From Paralichthys olivaceus (taxonomy: Eukaryota > Chordata > Actinopteri > Pleuronectiformes > Paralichthyidae): 64,000 nucleotides of DNA. The notes beneath the pieces were generated by a model. The model was not told where the DNA came from. It ran no database searches and was given only the letters and a program-made list of their open reading frames with translations. The translations under genes were made by a program, and so were the position numbers. Below are positions 54,595 through 64,000 of the stretch, in pieces. Where the stretch lies: contig NC_091108.1 of the NCBI RefSeq assembly GCF_024713975.1, forward strand, positions 1,594,501 through 1,658,500, read 5' to 3'. Numbering within the stretch: position 1 is the first letter of the stretch; each line of letters starts with the position of its first letter.

Positions 54595-57500
54595 GTGAGT
54601 CCACCCTCGTTATTACTTTCACACGCCGGTTGTCACAGTCGCTTTGTAATTTGACTCTGTTTAAAGCTCCGCCTTTCAAGCTTACATCAAATATGGGATG
54701 TCAACACAGACCGGTTGCCTGCCAGACGGACTGAGAGGGATAATTCAATTAGCTGCCATGTCTGCCCACTGACGATACAAATACTTTTTCCAGGGGAAAC
54801 TCCAGACCAGCACTGGTCTTATTCCAGACTGCTGCATGAGTTAGCCGACAGTAGCAAAGGGTATGAGCCTTTCACAGACATATCAGCGTTTGTGTTTGCC
54901 GATATCGGCCAATGTCAAAAATGCAGGAAACGTGTGCATTTATGTTTCTTTTCTTAAAGCGACACAATGCCAGCTCAGCTATACTCAGGCTCCCCCTACA
55001 GGTGGGATGGGTAATTCACAGAGCCTATTTATTGACCAGCTGACGGAGAACCATTTTCTTTGGCGGCTCTGTCGTGATGTCCACACAGGGTTTGGTGAGC
55101 TTGTTGTCTCTTATTGTCAGCTGGTTCTGGTTGTTGGTGTGCCAGCGCAGTACTCCAGAGTTACATAGTTTAGTTCCAGGCCTCTAGGGGGCGCTGTGGC
55201 AATGCCAGGCATCCCAAGTGAGTGTACTGTCAAAATGATTTTCAAGCTTTAAGTATAAAAGCTGCCTTGTGCTGCTTTATTTCAGGCTCTACAGATTTTG
55301 TTTATTGGCTGATATATCAGCATCGGTGTTTACCTGCAGTGGGAACTTTAGCTTCACTGTCATACGTGTCTTAAGACTTCCCAGTTAGTCTCACGGGATT
55401 TTAAATTGGTGACTAACGCTCACTTTTTCATATGAGTCACGAACGAAGGAATGTTTGGAAGCTGCCAACAAACAGAGAAAATGAATAGCTGATGGAAGAT
55501 GGCCAGCAATGTGGGACCCAGCAGTTTTCCCTTATGTCACAAAACATACTCAAACCAAACTTGGTTGCTTGTACATTAGGGTTTCGTGCCGTGAACAGCC
55601 TTTGACACATTCTACCCTGAGCTCGACTCTTTATCATGGTTTCGATCCCGTCCTCTGCCGGAGGGCGCAGCAGTCCTCGGTGAATAATTTACACATGGCC
55701 CTGGCGCTCCCAGGCCTCCATAGGCTGGCACTGTAAAGCAGCAGAGTCATCGAACCTGTTCTGATTTTCACTTTCTGTATTCACCCCGTTGTTGTGGCGT
55801 GGTTCTCCACGGTGTGGAGACGGAGAAGAAGGCAGACTGTCCACATACCTTCCACATACTGAAGCTGCCAGTCGACTCAATCAAACATCTGAGAATGAAT
55901 CTGTTTCCCACAGAGGTTGTGTGATTGTCGACCGACACTTCTCGCGGTGGTCTGGGAGGCGTAGTGTGAGGAGAGGTTGTTAATCGATCGCAGGTGGCGC
56001 CATCTTTAATAACTGATCAAATGTGGCGGCCATTAACATACAGAGGCAGCGTGGCCCGTGCATTAATATTCTTATTAAAGAGAAGAATATTCCTAAAGCT
56101 TTTTTAGCAGCAGTGACGATCATTGCAGCATTTTCGATGGATTGATTGATTAAGGATTAGCTTAAGCTCAGTCAGTCATTTTGTATTCGTGTTGTTTGTG
56201 TTCCACTTTCAGACACAACACAAATCTTCATTTTTCTCCATTTCTAGTCTTGTGAGATTCACACAGAAACTCACTGCCTCTGTAATAAAAACGAAAGGCC
56301 TCTGTTCTGCAGTGACATTTTCATGTAATCGACGATGATGCAGGAAAAGTGGTGAGAGGATGGCAGGACGCCAGCCAGACACAGCCCCCACCCATCGCAG
56401 ATCATCCCATCAACACATCCATTATCACACAGACCTTGAGAGAAGTGGTGCTCAGCAACAACTCAGCAAAAAGCAAAAAGAGACAGCAGCTGCCACGTTC
56501 GTCGTGACGGGAGTCGGTCGAGGCTTTTGTGTTGGATGTTTCACAGATGTTTTAATCCTCAGACAACGAGACTCGTGGCATTTGGATGTGACAGTGCTAA
56601 TAGACAGCTCTTTGTCTGGCTGATTAAAGGGAAATTGAGAAATCGGTGAAAGGAAGTCAAAGGATTAATCTGTTCTTCTGATAATGAGCAACTCTGCCGA
56701 ACAATCAGCAGTGAACTTTGACTCCTGGGAAATATTCAGATGCTGTCGGTGTGTCCCCCGTCCTTCATACGAGCCTCAAAACTCAACGACTGGAAGCTCA
56801 CTGAAAGTCCCTGAGTTTATTCTGTTCTTTAACTAAATGTAAAACCACCACATCTAGTTTCTGGCTGACACGGCAGTGACTTTGAATATTTAGTCCAAAC
56901 ATTATTAAAATCAAGTTGTTTGAGCCAAAGGAAATAAGAAATCCCGTTGTCTTCACTGCTCTAAAAACAGTAGTTGCCAATGCCTGACCGAGCATCGTCA
57001 GCCGTCATGGAGACATTTGAGATGTTGGGACCATCATCGAAACATCTTAAAGACTTTTTGATTGATTCCTTGATTAAGGACCAATTTGTTTCTGAACTAC
57101 TTTAGACATTCAGTTCATGACAGATTAAATGCCCCTCAAAGTCAGAAGGTACAATGAAAGGGATGGGAACTGATAAGATTCTTGTTGATACAACTGGTGG
57201 TTGGTTTTCAGCATCAGTGTGTTGAGTGGAGCTCTGACTGTGTCGTCCCACTCACCGAACCGAAACACAACTGAACGCTGGGTACTACCCAAGATATTTT
57301 TATAAAGTTTCCTGCTGAACATTGGAGATAAACTCTGGTTAATAACCTCTCAGTGTTTTGAACTGATCACAGTTCAGCTTCACTCCTCAACTGTCTGGAG
57401 CTGATGGAGACAGTTGAAGCTGTGACTCTCAGGAGATCGAACCCACTCACCGGAGGAAACCTTCTCCGTGTTCACAGTGTGATGTCTGAAGCTGCTTCGA

Positions 57501-59918
57501 GTAAACAAGTTAGACAAGTGTTTTCAGATTGAAGATTCACCGTTAGTGGCAGACACAGTGAAATGTCAATTGTGGTAAAAACCCTGTCAACGGGTAAAAT
57601 CCCCAAATGAACCACACGTGCATTATACTCCTCACTGATTTCAGAGCCTGTGTTCTGTCTTGGCTCTCTCTGCAAATATGCCTGGAATGAGGCTTGACCG
57701 GCGGTGTGGGCAGCAGCTCATCGTTCACAGGCCAAGAATCCCAGCGGTAATGGTACAGTTGTATTTCTGAGGACAAACTGACACTGCACAACCCCCTCGC
57801 TGCTGCCAGACACAAACAAACCTGCACCAGTGAGTGAAGGCTTTCTCAGGAAAAAAGATTGTGTTGTTTGTCTCACTGCGTATTCAGAGGTGTATACTGA
57901 ATTTAACGAGGAACTGTCTCCTCCGTGAGTCACGACAATAACCATGACAACTCTGTAGAATAAACAGGAGCGTGTATCTTCCAGCAAAGATACGTCTCAG
58001 ATGTGTCACAGAGGTTTGAATCCTTTTTATTTATGTTCTTTTTTTTAAGCATTGTACAAGGTCAAACGTTTGTTTGTGGTTTATATTGACGTCATATGTT
58101 TGGTGTTATTACCAGACCACTTCTGCGTTTGTTGGGTCAGTGAGATGTAATGAAAACGAGGTGCTGCAGGATTCAGGCCACAGTATTTCATAGTAAAAGT
58201 TGCACAGAAAGCTCTACAGTGTTCTGCAGAGTTGGTTCCTTTTGTTTCAGGGTTAAGAGACGACGAGGCCTCTTTTTTTGGGGGAAATTTGCTTTTAATT
58301 TGTAAACTCGTGTTTTCCTGATTAATTCAGTCAGAGACGGGCAGAAACTCGTAAAATGTATAATTATTAATGGAGAAAGGAGAATGTCTGTAACCGCTGG
58401 CAGCCACCACTTTGTATAATGTGAGGAAAATATGTAATAAGTAGCCGATCGTGTGTTTTAAACTGACGCAGATGAACAGGAAGAGGGTGAAACAGTACAG
58501 ACGTTGCAGTTGACGCAGTAATACGACAATGAAATATTTATCACATATTGTTCATGGATTGTCAACCTTCACTCAGGAGTAAGAATCTGTCTTTAAACCT
58601 GAATAAAATAATGTGACATTTATCATGACCTTCATCGATATCCACTCATATGAATATTTATTCATAGATGGAACAACAGGACTCCTCGACTCCTTCGTTA
58701 AAGCAGAGTGGAGCTAATCAGTCGTTCAATCGGCTTTGGATTGTGATTGATTTATCACATTTGATCTAATCAGGATACGTGACAGCGGAGCACACAACAA
58801 CACAACAGACAAGTTGAAGGTCTTACTGTTATGCAAATCCATGACGTGCCACATGTACACGTTACACAGGGCTGCAGCAATACTCTGTTTATTTATTCCT
58901 GTGTGTGAGATTGTGTTTTAGATCATTCAACCAATCCTCCAGTGTAAACAACAGTGACAACTAGAGAAGAAACCTCTGCCAAGGACCAACTGTCCCCTGA
59001 TGAAACCACTAGATCCTGATTTGATTTCCCCCAAACATGTCTGATTAAGACAGAGATTATTCTCTCTAGGAAATAGTTGAAAATGTTGCAGTGTTAAAAA
59101 ACACCAACCTTTTCACCAATTTCCCAGTGAATAAGGTATCGATCTTGAAATTTGATGCAGATCTTGAACCTTGTTCTATGTTGGCTGAGGTACACGCTCT
59201 ACCCAAGTGCCATTCTAGTTTCTCGATAAGTCGATAAGTTTAAAGTCAAGTCGTCATTGTTGTTTACTTTCAATGAAACTTCTTAAATCTTAATCAAACA
59301 TTGGTAACTCCCAGTTGTGGTGTTGAGCATTTAACAGGTAAAATGAGAAATATTGACATATGCAGGATATGTGTACATATTTTTCTTCTCTTTCCTCGTC
59401 ATCGTCTTTTTCTTTATCGTGAATTTGTTTCCTTCAGCTCTCTGTGTCTTTATATAAACTTTTAACTTCCTGCCGCGTCCACACCAGCTTTTGTTTCCTT
59501 AAGATATATACTTATCATATTGTATTTTATTTTTGTTAAATACTTTTTAATGTGCAAAACAAAGTCAGTCAGTGTTAAATGAGCAGTAGCGTCAAGTTAT
59601 TATTTAGCAGAACTACTAAAGGGAGCAGTATAAGTTCTGGATTCTCTAATTGCTGGCATGTCTGGATCACTGCTGAATGGATTGTGTTGCTGTGTGAGTC
59701 GGTGGAGTGTGGTTGTGTAGTTGTGCTGGACAGTTGCTAGGTGTGGATGTGTGTAACTATGAATTTGAAGCAGGAAACGTTGAGTCAAGCTCAGTTCAAC
59801 CTTTTCCCTCGGCAGCTGAACGTTCAAACAGTCGGACTCTGTCATCAGCCTCTCTCTGATAAAAAAGAGAGACGTGGAAAGTCATTACAACCGCAGCGTA
59901 ACTGTGTCTCTGAGGTTC

Positions 59919-59949
<31 letters not shown>

Positions 59950-61330
59950 GTCTCAGTGTACTTGTCTGACACGGCATGGGTGGGGCCTCCCTGTTCTTTT
60001 GAAGTGCCAAAGGGCAGGGCTCTGCAGCAGGGGAAACAATGTGGAGGAACAGAAAGGCCTTGTGCTGCTTTCACCTTCGCTCTGGAGCAGTTTCCTTGTG
60101 GCCCAGAGAAGCGTCCATTACCCTGTCCCACTGTCGTTTGAATATATTTGAATGGTAACGTCTCGTGGTGATCCGAGTTTCTGGAACACATGAGTATCTG
60201 TGAGCAAATGGAAAGCCACACAATGCAAGATTTGCCCTCGGCCGCCACAGTCTGGGTAATTCTTCTCCAGGAAGTCACTGCAGTGAAGTCAGAACATTAT
60301 TGTATAGTAAGAAATCATCGGATGGTGCCGTCACTGTCACTATGAAGTCAGGAAACAACGACACATGATGTGGTAACGCAAAAACTTTGATCAGAGACAG
60401 GATCTACATTAACCAATCAGCACATCAGCCTCATATTGTCTAGTTGACACCATTAAGTGCTCGTTATGAAATGGCTTTACTACAGTGTAGTGACAGTTAG
60501 CGATGTCTGGGGTATTTACTGCACACACAGGGAACGCAACACCCCTCCCATGCTCCTCATTTTAGATCTGAACATCTATAAAAACCCACTTTAATAAAAT
60601 GACAGCTGAAGCTAATACAGCCACGCTGTGGTCGGATGTACAGTCGGATCTTTCTTTATTCTCTAGCACACTGGAGCACAATTCCTCGATGTGCAGTGTG
60701 TCCTCCTCACATCCTCGACAGTCTCTCTCTCTCTTTCTTTGAGCCTAAATATAGACGTCAGCACAGCAGCATTGAGCAACTGTCTCGTTGTGTAGGTTTC
60801 TTGTTGCTGGGCCTTTCTGCAGTTTGAAGCTGACTGAGCAGCTTTACTTGTGTTTGTTGTCACCTTGAAAAAGAGGATCTCCAAGAACAGTGATGATAAG
60901 TGATGACTCCGTTCAACAGACTCGAGGGCCCAATCGGCCCCTGTGTGTATGTTTTACATGGAACATTTTACTTTACACAACAATATGCAAATTGTGTTTC
61001 TTCTCATTGTGTTTCTTATCAAACAGTTTATGGTTAAACTGTAAAATATCAAGCCTCAATTACATTTCTTTGTTGTAAAGGTTCGATACCAACATCTTTT
61101 GAATATTTAGGCCAATTTATCTTTTTTTTTTTTCTACTTCATATTGGTATCGGCACACACACCCTCACACACACACACACCCTCACACACACACACACAC
61201 ACACACCCTCACACACAAACACACACACACACAAACGCACAAACACGCTTTGTCAGGGGTGTGGCTGTAAAAGGGAGGTTAGGATTTCCACTCAGCTGTT
61301 ACATAGTTGAACTGTGAGTCTCACCCTCCT

Positions 61331-61391
<61 letters not shown>

Positions 61392-63303
61392 AGGAGGGAT
61401 GCTCCTGCACCGATCACCGGTTGGTTCCTGTTCTTCTACATGTACACAGAAATCTCTCGTTCTGAACTCGAGGCCCTGCAGGAGCCACATCTTCGCCATG
61501 AGTCAGATCCACGTGCTGTTTTTAAAGTTAGGCGGCGTCCGGGCTGAAAACAGAGCTGCAATAAAAAAGAAAAGAAAGCGTGTGTAGTGTTGTGGGCGTG
61601 TTGCTACAGGCAGATGAAATATGATCCGAGAAGATAACTCTGCAGGAGGGGGGCGCTGTTCTACCGAGCAGATTTCCCAACAACAGCAGATGGAAAAGGG
61701 GTGACTGACTTATGGTGAAAAACTTTTTTCCTTCCATTGTTGCTGTGAAAAAGTTTGTTGTTCCCAGGTTATTGAGGAAATGTTTCAGTTTCCTTTCTGT
61801 GTCTCTGTGGGTTTTAGAAAACAGCATATCATGGATAAATAAATTCATTTGAGTTTTAATCTGCAAGAATCTACTTCATTGTTTAAGCTGAGTCATGTCG
61901 GCTGTTACTGCCTCCTTTAATTCTGTTCACTTCATTTGAAAGAACCTCTTTTGCTGTTTGGCTCTTTGAGTTCGATGCAACGGTTTGTTCATACGTGTTC
62001 TCAGTCTCCCTGCTTCTCTATTGTTTCCCCCACAAGGAGGAAAGATTGGGCCTCAGCCTCTTTCATTCGCCTCATGATTCAAGTTTTTCCTCCTTTAAGT
62101 CCTTGGTTCCAGATCCATTATATCCTTTTTTAATGTCTGTCACGTTGCAACAGACGCAGCCAGTGTGCTGCCGACGCTCTGCCAACGAGCAGAGCAGGGA
62201 CGGACCACAGCCACATCTGGCGGCCTCGTAGACTCTATGTAATGATGGACAACACTTCCTCCCACCATCCAGAAATTAAGCCAAAACATCCAGAATAGGG
62301 AAGCTGCCGTCTTGTGCCAGCGACGCCATGTGCAGCCAGGGTCTGGGCGGGACGGAGCGGCTGTGTCGAGGTCTCATCTGTCAATCATGACGTCTCAGTT
62401 CATTTTTTATAACATCGAATAACTAATTAAAACCAAACTTTAGAAAACACTGGAGCTGTCAAGTCGTCCATCTTTATTTACGGTCACAGAACTTCACGTA
62501 GAGTTTTACCTTGAGCGTCTTCATCCTGGAATTTACTTCAGGGCATTGATGGGGAAATTCTGTGTTAAATTAGGATTCTAACTCTTTCGTCTTTTTTTTT
62601 TTTTTAATTCCAGGTGCATTATCCAGATGTGGAAAGAGTGGAATGGCTGAATAAGGTACACACACACACACACACACACACCCTTTGTCTCTCTATCCTC
62701 ACCCACTAGCTGTCTCTATAATACATCAGCCGCTGTTAGCCTGTTAGCTTTGGAGGCAGACAGGTAGTGTATAAATAGCATCTGAATCTGGAGCTCTGGT
62801 AGACCCTGACCCAGTGCTGAGAGAGAGAGGGGAGAATATTAGAGAGTGGTAGAGAGATATAGAAAGAGAACTAGAGACAGAGAGAGAGAGATAGAATCTG
62901 GTTCCTTGAAGAGCATTACTTCCTGTAAATATGAACACATGAAGGAAATCGTGTTTTCAGTGTCTGTATCTGATGTGGTGGATTTGAGCTGTTTACAGGT
63001 GCGGAGGGTTTGAGTCAGTCAGTAATAATGATGGTGAAGCAGAATCTCATATTTCGGCTTCTCGTCTCATCATCTTCATGTTTTATGTCAAATGTTTAGG
63101 TTTGTCTCATAGTTTGACTTTTTATCTCATGATTAACTTTCATCTGGGCTTCAGATTTCAGTTTTTCTCATAACTTCGATATTTTATCTCTCAATTTAAC
63201 TTTCATGTCATTATCTTGATGTTTGACGTCAAATTAACTTTGACTTGTTGTTTTTTTAATGTGTATAATATACAGTGCATTGTGTTACAGTTTCATAATC
63301 GTA

Positions 63304-63342
<39 letters not shown>

Positions 63343-63714
63343 TCCATCGATGTAGAAATCTTCTACCCTGGCTCCGAACCGTCCAGCTCCCTGCACCGTT
63401 TCTTATTTCATCCAAATCAATATACTGCCACATAGATCTCTGCAGTGTCTCCAACAAGTCCACGAAGCCTGCAGTGAAGAAAGTATTCTTCCAGGGGTGT
63501 CAGTTGAATATCTACGAAAAAAACGTTCCCAGAATTTGATCGGTGCTTTTTTGCTTTGTGTCTTTCTCCTCTTCCTCAGACGGTGAAGCAGATGTGGCCG
63601 TTCATCTGCCAGTTTGTGGACAAGCTGTTCAGGGAGACCATCGAGCCGGCGGTGAAGGGCGCCAACCCTCATCTCAGCTCCTTCTGCTTCACCAAGATCG
63701 ACATGGGCGACAAG
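54214..63714 (+). CDS. esyt2: esyt2, extended synaptotagmin 2 (5' part; continues beyond right edge)
   Basis: ESYT2 is an endoplasmic reticulum protein that tethers the ER to the plasma membrane and moves lipids through its SMP domain. Its C2 domains, which bind Ca2+ and phosphoinositides, are beyond the window. Three coding exons (54214-54594, 62614-62655, 63580-63714) join in phase 0 and give 186 codons. Residues 1-50 are a Ser/Pro-rich head. Residues 57-90 form the hydrophobic ER hairpin (FALIFPIYILGYFEF, then SWVLIGLAALFYW). Residues 128-141 are VHYPDVERVEWLNK, and the SMP domain begins with TVKQMWPFICQFVDKLFRET and EPAVKGANPHLSS. These blocks match ESYT2 closely. VIPR2 and ESYT2 are also close together in mammals, which supports the call. 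The ATG at 54214 follows an acceptor by seven bases. Confidence 0.94.
59915..59951. repeat. TCC-rich simple repeat
   Basis: Imperfect cctcctcttcctcc tract. Confidence 0.9.
61156..61230. repeat. CA microsatellite with CCCT breaks
   Basis: Blocks of CA units separated by ccctca. Confidence 0.95.
61332..61387. repeat. CA microsatellite
   Basis: About 28 uninterrupted CA units. Confidence 0.98.
62229..62486. mobile_element. TIR element of the same family as in the TRIM units
   Basis: Ends tagactctatgtaatgatgg and ccatctttatttacggtc are inverted copies. The inner word gtctcatctgtcaatcatga is the reverse complement of the matching word in the TRIM-unit elements, so this copy lies in the other orientation. 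Confidence 0.65.
62614..62655 (+). CDS. esyt2: esyt2 second coding exon
   Basis: A 42-nt exon encoding VHYPDVERVEWLNK, flanked by a long T-rich tract with ccag and by gtacac. Confidence 0.93.
62657..62682. repeat. CA microsatellite at an esyt2 donor site
   Basis: The repeat starts within the donor (gtacacacac) of the 42-nt exon. Confidence 0.95.
63307..63336. repeat. AT microsatellite
   Basis: About 15 AT units in esyt2 intron 3. Confidence 0.97.
63580..63714 (+). CDS. esyt2: esyt2 third coding exon: start of SMP domain
   Basis: 135 nt encoding TVKQMWPFICQFVDKLFRET and on to FTKIDMGDK. The acceptor is cctcag and the donor gtgatg. Confidence 0.94.
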
Positions 63715-64000
63715 GTGATGAGAAAACCCACCGCAGCTCCATCCCCTGATCGCTACTGAGCAGACCGTGGATCCAAATGCTCAAGATGGCGACATTTGTA
63801 TCAGGGATATTTTGTCGTAGTTTCTGGAAAGTAGTTTGTTCTCAGTCTACAGAACCACCAGTTCTCACAGGACCATAAGAAAAGCCGACGTGATGGTCAC
63901 TCTGATGGGTTCTCTGAAAGTTAATGCGAAAGGAAAATTATTGAAATACTGTTGTAGTTCGATGAAATCATATTTGAGAGCTGTTCACTCACTCGTACCC
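63715..64000 (+). other. esyt2: esyt2 intron (partial)
   Basis: Sequence after the donor; nothing else recognised before the window ends. Confidence 0.6.

Larger units (their letters stand above)
54595..62613 (+). other. esyt2: esyt2 intron 2 (8 kb)
   Basis: No additional exon with good splice sites and protein similarity could be found. It contains a TCC-rich stretch, CA microsatellites and a TIR element listed separately. Confidence 0.7.

Noticed and set aside
59796-60278. 160-codon minus-strand frame in esyt2 intron 2
   Set aside because: No splice signals or family similarity, and part of it is a TCC repeat.

Overview
This window is vertebrate genomic DNA, almost certainly from a teleost fish. 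The genes have introns with GT-AG (and one apparent GC-AG) borders. The protein families are vertebrate-specific. The non-coding DNA holds long CA/GA microsatellites, a tRNA-derived SINE and several short inverted-repeat DNA transposons of types common in teleosts. I cannot name the species. No bacterial, plasmid, phage or CRISPR content was seen.

Layout. (1) 1-7060: the 5' part of zmynd11 on the minus strand. Two coding exons (1689-1848 and 4171-4306) encode the N-terminal winged-helix-like domain, and a GC-rich, CpG-rich promoter lies at about 5460-7060. The rest of the gene lies beyond the left edge. (2) 7500-8525: a zone of mobile-element debris, with a SINE inserted against a truncated TRIM pseudogene and a hAT-like fragment. 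(3) 8526-25795: a tandem array of five near-identical units of about 3.7 kb. Each carries one intact single-exon TRIM gene on the minus strand (RING, two B-boxes, coiled coil, PRY-SPRY; 555-559 aa) and one short inverted-repeat element. (4) 25796-34726: gene-free DNA with minisatellites, microsatellites and a 1.4 kb block bounded by 41-bp inverted repeats. (5) 34727-49839: a complete 13-exon vipr2 gene (VIP/PACAP receptor 2, minus strand). I could reconstruct it exon by exon to a 437-residue reading frame with all splice phases consistent. (6) 49852-52744: the vipr2 5' flank and intergenic DNA, starting with a 25-copy 13-bp minisatellite only 12 bp upstream of the vipr2 ATG. (7) 52745-64000: the start of esyt2 (extended synaptotagmin 2, plus strand), with a CpG-rich promoter, a probable non-coding first exon and three coding exons. 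The gene continues past the right edge.

The genes are not an operon. vipr2 and esyt2 also sit near one another in mammals (conserved synteny), whereas zmynd11 and the TRIM array appear to be different neighbours. The most unusual part is the TRIM array. It is very recent, all five copies are open, the differences cluster in the SPRY domain (the recognition surface in this family), and the copies are mosaics of one another. That pattern suggests ongoing unequal exchange and diversification of innate-immunity ligases.
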